DNA from: Calliopum simillimum
Lineage: Eukaryota; Arthropoda; Insecta; Diptera; Lauxaniidae
Assembly (NCBI GenBank): GCA_951812925.1
Contig: OX638369.1
Location: 63,068,228-63,132,227 of the forward strand
Direction: 5' to 3'
Length of the DNA stretch: 64,000 nt
Part shown: piece by piece, positions 23,961 to 33,699 of the stretch
Position numbering within the stretch: position 1 is the first letter of the stretch
Layout: each line of letters begins with the position of its first letter
The notes under the pieces: model-generated
The model's input: only the letters and a program-made list of their open reading frames with translations
What the model was told of the DNA's origin: nothing
Databases searched by the model: none
Program-made: the position numbers and the translations under genes

Positions 23961-24420
23961 GCTTAGGCATGCCTAAAAATACATTAGGCCCTAATTGGGA
24001 GGCAATGGGGTTAGCCTAAATTAGGAATGCCTATTACTTGCCTTGTTAAGTAGGCTTTGGGTTTGCCCAAATTAAGTTTGCCTAATAAACGCCTAATGCG
24101 GTGGTCATAGTGCTAAACGAACAGTTGCCGAATTTCGTTTGCCTTACGAAAACCTAACGTGGGGGTCATAGTGATAAACGAACAGTTGCCTAGTTTCGGA
24201 ATGCCTAACAATTGCCTAGTTAGGCAGGCTCAGGATATTCCTAAATTAGGTTTGCCTAATGAACGCCTAATGCGGTGATCATAGTGATAAACGAACAGTT
24301 GCCTAGTTTCGGAATGCCTAACATTTGCCTAGTTGGGCAGGCTTAAGATTTACCTAATGAACACCTAATGCGCTTGTCATAATGAAAAACGAGAAGTTGC
24401 CGAATTTTGGTAAATCTGGG
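23961..24420. repeat. GCCTAA-rich tandem array, left arm of the 5.4 kb insertion
   Basis: Units of about 60-115 bp contain TTGCCTAGTTTCGGAATGCC, TTTGCCTAATGAACGCCTAA and GTCATAGTGATAAACGAAC; they start near 24018, 24122, 24184 and 24298. The array is non-coding. GCCTAA/TTAGGC occurs many times but not as a perfect 6 bp tandem, so it is not a telomere tract. Confidence 0.7.
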
Positions 24421-24584
24421 GAAAAAGTAATGCGATATTTATGAGAACATTTGAAGCTGCTCCAAAATTAAATAATGTAAATGTACGAATAAAATGTTTG
24501 TTCTATTCTATAAGATAGAATATTATTAAAAACTTGAATTTTTTAAGTGCTTTTATTGCTCTCAAAAAGTAACATTTTCATTTT

Positions 24585-24740
24585 CTTCTTCTTCTTCTTG
24601 TCATATGCTGTACATTGCGTACAGCACAGGTATCGATACAGGACTATCACAGACTCTAGATCCTTTTTATAGTCCTACACGTGTGCCACGAGTACGTTTC
24701 CGAAAGGCCGATACCAAATCCTGGACGGAAGACTGATGTT
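24585..24740 (-). mobile_element. Short retroposon with (GAA)n tail and 13 bp target duplication
   Basis: The 13 bp ACATTTTCATTTT occurs at 24572-24584 and again at 24741-24753, directly flanking 156 bp. Read on the minus strand the insert ends in a (GAA)n tail after CTGTACGCAATGTACAGCAT, the layout of a target-primed insertion. The body has GGTATCGGCCTTTCGGAAAC. It could be a SINE or a 5'-truncated non-LTR element. No A/B box was recognised. Confidence 0.6.
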
Positions 24741-24970
24741 ACATTTTCATTTTATTAGAACCACGATTATTACCACACGAACCTAAGATCATGACAGCTG
24801 TCATAGTTTTTTTACCAGGGACTCCATTGTGAATTTTCTTTTTTCTACGTGCTTATACGAGCATATATAAAATGTCGTCTAAAACACAGCTACATATTTT
24901 TTATTTTCCTTTCGTGCCAAAAAACTCATTTGTTTCAAAATATTCTTAGGCCTTTGCCATTTTTATTTGT

Positions 24971-25290
24971 GGTGGTGGTTGGTAATCGGTAGAACACCAA
25001 AAAATGTAAGATTAATGGGACGAACAACTTCTCTTAGTTCCGTTTTCCAAAAACTTACGGAGATATAGAAATCGAAAGATCGGGATATGGCTTTATGAAA
25101 ACCGGAACCTCTTGATAGAATTTAAAAATATTGGTGCCAAATGAATGGTATTTTAATTCACTACAAATTTGGTTTACTAAAGTTTTAAATCCGAGTCATG
25201 ATTTTTGAAATATGGCAAATTTTCGTACATTTTGACTAGTTTTTTTTTTAAGCCTTTTTTTCAAGTCTATGCCATTTTAATTTGTTCGAT
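24971..25290. mobile_element. Half copy of palindromic family A
   Basis: GATCGGGATATGGCTTTATG, AACCGGAACCTCTTGATAGA and ATATGGCAAATTTTCGTACA match one arm of the element at 4866-5562. The partner arm is missing: the sequence changes at about 25290, just before the next element. Confidence 0.6.
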
Positions 25291-25301
25291 ATATATGTAT
25301 T

Positions 25302-26572
25302 AGGGATGCCAATTTTTGAGCCTTTTGGCGAGCCCGAGATTTTCGGGATTATAAATTGCAATCCCGAAATTGAAAAAAACCAACACTTTAAATTTATGCG
25401 GTTTTTTTTTTTTTAAAAATAGAACAATTCTAACCAAAAATAGTAATTTTCACTACATTTGCCAGTTCTGAATCTGAATCGGTCTATCGCGTACGGTTTT
25501 TGAGATGTCCTTAACTAAAAGTTCAAAAAATATGATTTTTGAGGTTGTATGGAGTATGCACGAAATTATTTTCTATTAAATGCAACATCTCGATCTATTC
25601 TTTAGCCGTGTTTTTTTGACGCGTATAAAAAATTGTGGTAATTTCCAAATTGCGATAACTTATGAATGGTGAGTCGAACGATAAAAAGTCCAAGGGTCTT
25701 TTTCAGGGAGAACCACATGCTCTACAAATAACTTTGATCTTTTGTAAAAATAATATTTAGATAAATAATAATTATTTAGAAGTTATTTAAAAAAAATTAA
25801 TTTTTTGCCGTTTATCGGCGCTTAACCAGTTTTTATAGAATAACTCCTAAAAGATAAATTTTTTAAATATAAAATGAAAAGTTTTTGTAGAGAACGTGAT
25901 TCTCCATAAAAAAGTTCCTTAGAGTTTTTATTGTGCGACTCACTGTTCATGAGTTATTGCAATATAAAAATATACACAATTGTATATACGCGTCAAAAGG
26001 AACACGGCTTTTGTCTTCAAAATGAGCTATGATATAGTATCAAAGGATTTTCTTATAAAAAGTTACGATAATTTCAAATGGTATCATGAATTTATAACTC
26101 ATTTTGAAAGCACAAAATAGTACTACATATATGACGCATTCAATAGAAAATAGTTTCGAGTGTCCTCCATATAACCTCACAAATCGTGATATTTCAACTT
26201 TGAGTTGAGGATATCTCAAAAACCATACGTGATAGACCGATTTTGATGCCAGATTCAGATTGAGAATCGACAGATACATCGAAAACTAATATTTTTGTTG
26301 AGAATTGTTCCTATTTTTTTTTTTTTTTTTTTAAACTGCATAAATATAAAGTGTTTCTTTTTTTCTAAATTCAATTACCAACAAAATGAGTAATGTCGGA
26401 TCAAAATCGGTGCTTGTTCAACAATATTAAATAATGTTTACCTAATTTTTTTAACTTAATTTCATATTTTTGATAAAAATAGTTTTAATCAATCCCGGGA
26501 TTTGCATCGACTCTACCCTCCACCGCTTGTCTAAATAGAGTTAGGAATCAAATCATCCATCGGCAGCCCTGA
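25302..26572. mobile_element. Palindromic element with hAT-like TAGGGATGCC ends
   Basis: The left end TAGGGATGCCAATTTTTGAG and right end CGGCAGCCCTGA resemble CAGGGxTGCC-type hAT ends. Inside, long arms pair over about 25370-26370: CACTTTAAATTTATGCGGTT with AACTGCATAAATATAAAGTG, ATAGAACAATTCTAACCAAA with TTGTTGAGAATTGTTCCTAT, and GGTCTATCGCGTACGGTTTT with AAAACCATACGTGATAGACC. The arms contain the cassette GAGTCGAACGATAAAAAGTC shared with other palindromes here. An 8 bp duplication could not be matched, so the hAT link is weak. Confidence 0.5.
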
Positions 26573-26710
26573 CATTTGATTTGTTGTTCGGTTTGTGAAT
26601 AAAATTCTAATAAAATGTTCGAAAAAAGTATTTTGCACCTTGGATTAAACATAATCGTAAGTGTTTTTGTTCTTTTTAATAAATAATAGCGTAATCATTT
26701 TCTCATGAAG
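26573..26710 (+). pseudogene. 5' leader and first intron of the Cyclin K copy
   Basis: Directly after the palindrome, TTGTTGTTCGGTTTGTGAAT and AAATGTTCGAAAAAAGTATT look like a fly 5' leader. A consensus donor (ATAATC|GTAAGTGTTT at 26656/26657) and an acceptor (TCATGAAG|GAATG at 26710/26711) bound a 54 bp intron, a usual fly size. Keeping this non-coding exon and intron argues that the copy came from genomic DNA and not from mRNA. Confidence 0.5.
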
Positions 26711-27574
26711 GAATGCCTGTACCTACAACAACTGAGCCAGATTCTGAAGCAGATGCCGCAACAACTAAACTCCCCAAATCCTAGTCAAAGTATCACTGCC
26801 AATATTGGGACAATGCCTTGCTGGTATTATGACAAAAAAGAGTTGAAAGACACACTATATGTATTGGATGACATAACATTGGACACGGAACGTCGCTGTC
26901 GCAAAGAAGGCGCTTGCTTCATCATGAGTTGTGGCCCCGAAATAGGCCTTGGACGCAATATCATTGCTATCGGAGTGGTGTACTTTCATCGCTTTTATAT
27001 GTTTCATTCGTTTAAGCGCTTTCCGCGTTATGTCATAGCATGCTGTGGCCTCTTCTTGGCGGGCAAAGTGGAGGAAACGCCCAAGAAATGCAGGGATATA
27101 ATAAAGACTGCACGTGGACGTTTAACGGACATGCAATTCTATTCATTCGGAGAAGATCCAAAGGAGGTGCGTTAGTAGAAAACTAAATTTATTATTATTT
27201 GGGTAAATTTTTCTTTAATTCTCTTATAGGAAGTTATGACTTTGGAGCGTATTCTGCTGCAAACCATAAAATTCGATCTCCAGGTGAAACATCCATACAC
27301 ATTCTTGCTCAAATATGCGAAATGCTTCAAAGGCGATCAGCAGAAACTTCAAAAAATGGTGCAAATGGCATGGAATTTCGTAAATGATTCCTTAAGCTCT
27401 GTCGTCTGTCTACAGTGGGAACCAGAGATGATTGCAGTTGCTCTGATACATCTTGCTAGTAAATTAAGTAAATTCACTGTCGCTGATTGGGTTGGTCGTC
27501 AGTCGGCACATTTGCGTTATGCTTTAAGTTGCGAACTGGGGCTTAAATTTAACTGCACCAAAGCAGCCGAAGGG
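26705..27574 (+). pseudogene. CycK: Cyclin K gene copy, truncated, with intron retained
   Basis: From the ATG at 26813 the frame reads [20 protein letters not shown], then [32 protein letters not shown] and [20 protein letters not shown], the first cyclin box of Cyclin K (the PCWYxDKK start and [10 protein letters not shown]...KVEETPKKC are diagnostic). The exon ends at DPKE|GTGCGT (27166/27167). A 63 bp intron follows, and exon 2 resumes at 27230 with [40 protein letters not shown] and [20 protein letters not shown] (second cyclin box). After GRQSAHLR the match stops: the family continues RWW..., but here [19 protein letters not shown] leads to a possible donor (GGG|GTACGT). Cyclin K partners CDK12/CDK13 to phosphorylate the RNA polymerase II tail. 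The 5' part looks frameshifted: ATG at 26713 gives [16 protein letters not shown] but stops at 26782, while the cyclin frame begins at 26705. The cyclin boxes are open, so weak function cannot be excluded. Confidence 0.85.
27167..27229 (+). other. CycK: Retained 63 bp intron in the Cyclin K copy
   Basis: The donor GTGCGT and acceptor CTCTTATAG frame exactly the point where the protein reading passes from DPKE to EVMTLER, which is continuous in Cyclin K proteins. Translating through it gives a stop within three codons. Confidence 0.85.
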
Positions 27575-28162
27575 GTACGTATACTTAAAAAAATTTTTAC
27601 GAAATAATGCGCTGCTTTCTTGAAAAATGTTTTGAGATAATTACGTTTTTCTTTCCTGGTTGAAGAACGAATGCAATGATATTCAGATATGTATGCATAT
27701 GTTAGTATATGAACTCGAACTGCATCCTTTAGTCAAAAACATTTTTCTAGGGTTGTCACGTTATTTCTTAACAGTGTCCAATGAAATTAATTTTTTTTCT
27801 TTGCAGATGCTTTCGTTCAAACTTTTTCAAAATCGAAAGAAGATCTTAGTGAGTATACCATCATAAAATCATTGGCATCAGCTCTTCATCACTGCAGGGA
27901 TTGGAATGGTGCTCGTGCTGCATGTGATTAAAAAAGGTTTTTGATTGAAATTCGCAGCAGATTTTATTTGTAAATTTTTTTTTTAAGTTTTACTATTGAC
28001 TTTTTGGTTGTAAATTGTCACTTTAATGCAAAAAGACGTTACAACAAAATAACTCAAATTCATTTCAGAGTGCACTTCTATAATTTTTCTTATTTATATA
28101 ACATGTTACGTCCTTTTGCATTTTCGTGCCGATATGTTGACACATATCTATTTAATGGACTT
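27575..28162 (+). other. 3' flank of the Cyclin K copy with a possible extra exon
   Basis: A strong acceptor (TTTTTTTTCTTTGCAG, ending at 27806) precedes an open segment. In one phase it reads DAFVQTFSKSKEDLSEYTII and KSLASALHHCRDWNGARAAC before a stop near 27930. This looks protein-like but is not recognised, and its phase does not fit the donor at 27575. It could be flanking host sequence captured along with Cyclin K. A second donor-like GTGAGT lies inside it at 27850. The frame at 28004-28270 is not recognised. Confidence 0.35.
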
Positions 28163-28368
28163 ACCATGGACGACGAAACGAATCGAATGACTGATTTTCA
28201 ATTACTTACAACTTCAAAGTTAAGACAAGAATTAAAATTTTTGCTTACAAAACTTAATTCTTTGAGTTAAAATGGAAGCTTAAGTCAAACCAAGTTTTTA
28301 ATGAAAATTTTAATAGGCTGATATTAACGATTGATTTTTAGTCACCCGATTCGTTTCGTCTTCCATGC
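28163..28368. repeat. About 206 bp imperfect palindrome
   Basis: CCATGGACGACGAAACGAAT at 28165 pairs with ATTCGTTTCGTCTTCCATGC ending near 28369, and the pairing continues as CGAATGACTGATTTTCAA against TTGATTTTTAGTCACCCG. The arms are about 40 bp around an AT-rich loop. It lies between the Cyclin K piece and the next MITE. Confidence 0.6.
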
Positions 28369-28535
28369 TAATGTTATAATTAAAGGCAACTTCATCAAGA
28401 TTTCCTTTCCATACATGATTCATTCATTCTTCCAAACAATTGTTTCATTAAAACCCTATTTTATTAAATTTTACGGTTCAAAAACTAAATAAGGATTGTC
28501 AGATATGTCTGCAATTGTATTTATTTTCAATAAGG

Positions 28536-28912
28536 ACTGTTCCGTAATCCGTGTGGTTTCAATTATTTTCCATTTTGGAAGCTTTTGATGAAAATAGTAA
28601 GTCACGCGATAAAAAGTATCAGAATCTGTTTTGTGGAGAATTACAGGCTATACAAATAATATTGATTTACATTTACGAGAAAGTAACCGTTTAGGAAATA
28701 TTCGATAAAATCGAATTTTTCGACTTTTTGCGATTTTTTAAGAAAACTACCTAACGATTACTTTTTTGTTAATCCGAACTTATATTATTTGTACAACCTG
28801 CAATTCTCCACAATAGATATTCCAATTCTTTTTATTGTTCGACTCACGGTTTTAATCAAAAAGCCTCCTAAATAATAAGTAATTGAAATCACACGGATTT
28901 CGGAATATGCCT
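28536..28912. mobile_element. Palindromic MITE, CTGTTCCGTAATCCGTGTG family (second full copy)
   Basis: The ends ACTGTTCCGTAATCCGTGTG and TCACACGGATTTCGGAATAT match the copy at 9160-9536 and the lengths agree (377 bp). GTAAGTCACGCGATAAAAAG pairs with TTTTTATTGTTCGACTCACG. It was probably inserted into the 5.4 kb block as a separate event. Confidence 0.75.
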
Positions 28913-29060
28913 GAATTATCTTTAATGTGATCAGTTATTATAATTTAGCATATTAACAATTCTTAAAAAATAAAGATAGAAATAAGAAATAATATTTTTA
29001 ATAAATTACTAAAAAAATACAGAGCTATTTTTCGTTTTATTGATTTGAAGATTATTATTA

Positions 29061-29330
29061 GTTAGGCGTGAATTAGGGCCCAATTGGTTTTGCCTAAGCA
29101 GAACGTTAGGGTCAAGTGCGAAATCCCAAGGATGGCCTAGTTTGGTAAGCCTCAAATTTTCCTAAATACGAACGCCTACCTAGTTAGGCCGGCATTAGGC
29201 ATTCCTTATTGGGAAAATATGGGGAACACCGTTACATCCGATATGAGGGCCTTGTTAGGCTCCCGCGTTTGGCCCTAACGTTCTGGTTAGGCAAAACTAA
29301 CGGGGCCCTAATTGTCGCCGCACAAAATTT
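29061..29330. repeat. TTAGGC-rich right arm of the 5.4 kb insertion
   Basis: It contains TTAGGCGTGAATTAGGGCCC, AGTTAGGCCGGCATTAGGCA and TTCTGGTTAGGCAAAACTAA, inverted relative to the GCCTAA array on the left. The two arms pair only in patches: GGGCCCTAATTG here and TTAGGCCCTAATTGGGAGGC on the left. Confidence 0.6.
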
Positions 29331-30105
29331 TCTAGTCGGGAAACAGTGTGACTACTTAAAAAAAAGAGTTTGGACAATCCGAACAAGTTTTTGAGCCGTA
29401 TCGTTATCGTTGAAGAAACTTGGATCCATCACAAGGCACCAAAGACCAAGAATAGTGGACTACTTCGGAAAAACGTGCACCAAAAAAGGCTAAAGTGGAT
29501 CATCGGCCAACAAGATCATGACCATTGATTTTTTGGCTTCACGCGGTGTCATCCACATTGATTATCTTGGAAAGAGTAAAACAATCAGAGCCAAATAATA
29601 TTCTTAGCTTTTGGATAGATTCGATGTTGATTTGAAGCAGAAACGAAGGCATTAAGCGAAGAAATATGTGCTGGTAATCAAGATAATTTACAGGTGAACA
29701 GATTTGTAGTCACCAGGGCAAAAATCTATAAATTGGACTATAAACTGGTACCCCATCCAGAAAATTCTTGATATTTGGCCCCTGCTACTATTTCTTGTTT
29801 CCAGACTTGAAGAAATGACTGGGCGCTAAGGGATATGGTTAGAATGAAGAGGTCATTTGTAAAAAAATTCCTGTTTTGAGGGCCATGAGCAAATTTTTTT
29901 TTGGAAGGAATAAAAAAATGGGGAAGACGCCGAACCAACAGTATCGAGCTAAAAAAGATCTATTGAGAAATACAACATAATAATACATCTTATTCAAAAA
30001 GTCTCAAACTTATCAAACAACAAGCATATTATGGTTAAGCAGAGAATCGCACCGAAAACTTTTTGGATTGGGGTTGTTTTCAGCTTAAAGTTATCTCCGT
30101 GTTAG

Positions 30106-30829
30106 TTAGGAAATAATACAAATAAATTATAGTGACCTTACCGCCAAAACTTCAGATATGTGCCATTTTACCTGAGCTGAATATTTAGTCCTCAGCGCAA
30201 TCCAGTGTTTTTTTTTTTTGGTTTTTTTTTTGCGGATGAGGGGTGGAAAAACATTTTCGCTCTTATGCCCGATCATCACCGGTGCCCGTCGTATGGGACT
30301 TTTCGAAACGTACTATCGAATATTCATCGGGAATACCTTCCCTTTGGGAAACCGTTTTTGGCATTACATCCGAGAGTGTTTAGTTTTATTACATTACATA
30401 TTAACAAGTAATATTGATACTATACTTTATGTTTACAAGGAGAAAAATAATCCGAATCAAACAACTCCACCCTGTCAACACTGCTTCACATAAAGTTTTT
30501 CTTGAACGAATTTACAGAATTTCTTACTCGAGGTTATCATAAGTCCGAAAACTTATACTCAAAATCGTAATGAAATAGGGTGATGCAGAATATATTGTTC
30601 CTGCATCCAAATTTTTTTCAGCACAGCCATGCATCGGAGATTATCCCGGATAATCCATTAGCGATAGGCAGACTGCTTCGATTCGAATACAGCCATTACT
30701 CTGTGCTAAGTATGAACTTTTCTTATCTTTTGTGCGAATAAACATTAATCCTCTTACAAGTAATACTTTACAAAAGCTTTTGAAGATATCTACTTGTATT
30801 TTAAACTTTTTTTAAAAAAATAATAGGTA
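30106..30829. other. Non-genic stretch right of the nested transposons
   Basis: Nothing recognisable. The overlapping frames at 30205-30411 and 30218-30493 follow a T-rich run and have no motif. Confidence 0.45.
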
Positions 30830-32690
30830 GGGTAAGCGAGGATAATATGGACTACGCGGGTAATATGGACCTAAATATTGCAAAGAGATAAACCAAATTT
30901 CTTCCAAACATTTCCGAAACCATATCGTGCATGCCATACAAAAATTAATCAGTTGTCAAATTTCAACCCATAGTTCAAGTGCTGAGTCGATGGTGCCTTT
31001 TAACTACATATATTCTCGTATGTATGTACTCGTATGTAAATTAATGTATTATGTTTAAAGTTTAATTTACACCTTCATAATTCGGTGTGAAATAATTTGA
31101 GTTAAATTCATTTTTTTTTTATAAATGAATTTATTTTAAATAATTGCCTATTATCTTTTTATCGTTGGCAATTGCACGTTACGAACGACCCCGTCCAACG
31201 GCATGTCACTCTGATGTCAGTCACTTCATTTGCACTTTATATTGGGACATGTGTCATTATTGATTTGCATTTTTTCAACAGCCAACCAACACGAATTTCT
31301 CTGTCTGACATCGACACTTTTAACTGAATTGCAAAATTATTTTATGCATAAATTTAACAAGGAATGCAAAAATGCAACACTGTTTTTGTGCTACTTTTTC
31401 ATCATTTCGTGTGTTTTTTTTTTGGGTTGTAAACGGAGCAACACTTTACATTTGCATTGCTGTCAGTGCACTTTGTGACAGTGCAAGTTTTTTGTTTTTG
31501 TGTAAGTGTGTAAATTATATGTGTGTGTGAGATGTTTTAAAAATTGACTGATCGTGTTCGTGTTTAATAGTCATGTTGTGACATTATTTTCACATGTACA
31601 AAAATGGCACAAAAACACGCACACACACATATACACACTTTTATTAAAGTGTGAACCACGTTGTTAAGTGGCCGCATTTTTTTGGGACACACAAAAAGTA
31701 CAAAGAGGTACAATGTATAATAGGTATGATGAAAAAACGCTTTAAAACTTCGTAGTTTGGGATGACAAAATATAAACTCATTTGTTTTTACATACTAGAT
31801 ACTACGTGATTTCAATAATACTTTCTTTAACTTCTTCGGTGTTAATGTCCGCATATGTGGACATCAGTTTTTTAATTCAAATCTGTTGATTTTTCGTAAT
31901 TTTTCTGATATATTGATACAATGGAAAAAAACTGGAAAGAAAACATTTTATCTCTTTAGTTAAATTTTTTTTCACCATATGTGGGTGTTTAAAAACTACA
32001 CACTTAAAAATTATAGTTTAATTTTGATACTTTTGATTTCCTTTAGTAGGTATTGATTTTAAACTTTAAAGGTATTACTTAAATTCCGATTTTTTCCAAA
32101 AATGTTTGAGGTTTATTCCAAAAAAAGTATGAAATTTATTCCAAAATAGTTCAAAATTAATAGAGTAATTTAGGGTAATGTGGTTACCTTTTTCTTTTTT
32201 ACCAATTTCTACCAAAGTAATGGTAGTAGGTAAGCTTGGTCAATTTATTTGTATTAGTTATTCTATTGTTTTTATATTATGTACTAAAATATTAACATTT
32301 TCAAGCGTGAGGCCAGTTAAATTGAAAGTACCTAAAAATAGCTGAAAAAGAAAAGGGTCGGGTAATGTGGCTCACCCTGCCCATTTCCTAACGAAGAACC
32401 GTTGTTCGCAAATTTTGTTGACTAAAAGTCGAGTAGTAATTTTTAAGATTATATTTGCTATGAAATAGCTTTATATTCTTATTAAATAATATTTTCTGGT
32501 AAGATAAACCAAATTCATACTAACATGTGAATAAGTAAGAAGGGTTATCGAATTATACGTAAAATAGTACTCCACATTACTCAAACTCGGGTATCCTACA
32601 CATGCAATTAGCTTTTTAAGGTGTAATAATAGTCAAAGTTGATATACGATATATAATATGGGGTAGTCCACATTACCCGAATACATCACG
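30830..32690. repeat. Region bracketed by and studded with GGTAATGTGG motifs
   Basis: TAATATGGACTACGCGGGTA at about 30843 and GGGGTAGTCCACATTACCCG at about 32660-32680 are inverted relatives. Between and near them lie GGGTAATGTGGTTACC (32172), GTCGGGTAATGTGGCTCACC (32357) and CTCCACATTACTCAAACTCG (32570). The inner 1 kb (31080-31700) looks like ordinary single-copy fly DNA with TGTGTGTG and ACACACAC runs. This may be a large foldback-type element or several separate copies. Confidence 0.4.
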
Positions 32691-32878
32691 TTTTTGAAAT
32701 AATCATTGATTATATAAAAGAAATGTAAAATCAGACTTGCTAATGCTTTTTGTCGTTGAATAATAGATCCACAATTGCATTAGAGTTATTTGAATTTTAG
32801 AAATCTGAGTCCTGAGGAAGTAACTTAGTTATTCATCAAGTACTACAAATAAATCAACTTGACCTCACAGCATATGCT

Positions 32879-33190
32879 ACACACAGAAAAAAAATTGTAT
32901 TCCCAACAACTTTATGTTTTGATTCAAGAATTTATGTTGGTTAAAATCTTCCCAACAACTTTTGCTCTTGTTTTAAATAAGAAATTGTTATGTATTATGC
33001 ATAACGAAAATTTGTTGAATCAAGTAAAAAGTTGTTGAAGTTTTAAGAATGAAAATTGTTGTATTAAAAGCGAAAAAATTTTGGAAATTTATGAATGGAA
33101 ATTGTTGTTTCAAAAGCGAAACTGTTAACAATATTTAAAAGCGAAATAATTGAACGAAGAATAAATGATTGTTGAAATGTTTGTTGTTAT
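32879..33190. repeat. AACAACTTTT-rich repetitive element
   Basis: After a start like CACACAGAAAAAAAATTGTA, variants of CAACAACTTTTGCTCTTG, AAAAATTGTTG and TTTAAAAGCGAAA recur in both orientations every 20-40 bp. This pattern of short inverted words is typical of AT-rich MITE cores. The right end is not clear. Confidence 0.4.
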
Positions 33191-33699
33191 ATAAGTCTTT
33201 ATTAGCAATCTATCTTACGGCAATAAAAACGATACAGTAGCATGAACATTGGTTGCAGTATGAGCCTAAGAAGTCAAACGGCGTTTTCATACGTGTAACT
33301 GATGCTTCAACGGCAGCATTTTGCATTTTATATTGACTGGCGATAGAAAGAGGACATAGTACGATAATCAGAAACGAAGTGGATCGTAAGCGAAGTCAGG
33401 TTTACATCATCCGCGAATCCAAGTATCCAAGTTACGATCAATAAAGCGTAATTTATTATGGAATTCATACGCTACCAGAAAGATGGGAGAAATTAGTGTT
33501 TAGTTTATATGAAATGTTTCTTACCCTTAATCGTTATATGAACTTTTTAAATAAAACAGAACTTATTCAGTAATTTAAAAGTTTTTTTTTTTTTTTGCTT
33601 ACAAAAAAGAGTGTTTGAAGTTTTTTATGACAAATGCGTAAACAAATTAAGTATCAAGAACAAAGTTGTTGATTTAAGAATAAAATATGAATTTCAACA

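Larger units (their letters stand above)
23946..29340. mobile_element. 5.4 kb foldback-like insertion carrying a Cyclin K copy
   Basis: The two sides of a mariner transposase resume across this block, so its limits are well fixed. Its ends are inverted repeats: CCCGACTAGAAATTT at 23946 and AATTTTCTAGTCGGG ending at 29340 (13 of 15 match). Inside each end lies an array rich in GCCTAA (left) or TTAGGC (right). No clear target duplication was found (CCATAA on the left, AAACAG on the right). There is no recognisable transposase. The cargo is a small retroposon, a half palindrome, a 1.27 kb palindromic element, a Cyclin K gene fragment with introns and two further palindromes. Whether one mobile unit carried all of this, or the element grew by later insertions, cannot be decided from one copy. 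Confidence 0.65.
23443..30026 (+). mobile_element. mariner-family transposon split by a 5.4 kb insertion
   Basis: The left end has TACGGGGGCTGTTTGATAAG, then TTAGAGACCTTTTGAAT. The right end, on the opposite strand, has GTTGTTTGATAAGTTTGAGA, then CTTTTTGAAT. TA flanks both sides. The left transposase part has frames VKPLVRKKKSRQ, then VDKVYRIILDDRKMKEREVA and LLTIDHN up to 23945. The right part resumes at 29341 with VTT, a stop, KKSLDNPNKFLSRIVIVEETWIHH, then ASRGVIHIDYLGKSKTI and LLDRFDVDLKQKRRH. WIHH follows VEET where the family has VDET, so the first catalytic Asp is now Glu. Only 1,189 bp of mariner remain. Many stops show it was dead before or after the insertion. Confidence 0.82.
23318..30105. 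mobile_element. Possible outer MITE with TACACGGAGA ends, split by the mariner
   Basis: CTACACGGAGAGAATAAAAT at 23316 and TTAAAGTTATCTCCGTGTTAG at about 30084-30104 resemble inverted ends (ACACGGAGA against TCTCCGTGT). Removing the mariner and its cargo leaves only about 200 bp. The ends match the TACACGGAGAAAAA ends at 56861 and 57601. This is an inference from short sequence. Confidence 0.35.

Noticed and set aside
26705..27574. Cyclin K copy as a processed retrocopy
   Set aside because: A coding intron with good splice sites and a probable leader intron are retained, and no poly(A) tail with target duplication was seen.
23961..29330. TTAGGC/GCCTAA motifs taken as an interstitial telomere repeat
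   Set aside because: The hexamer is scattered in 60-115 bp units and is not a perfect tandem. Higher flies lack TTAGGC telomeres.
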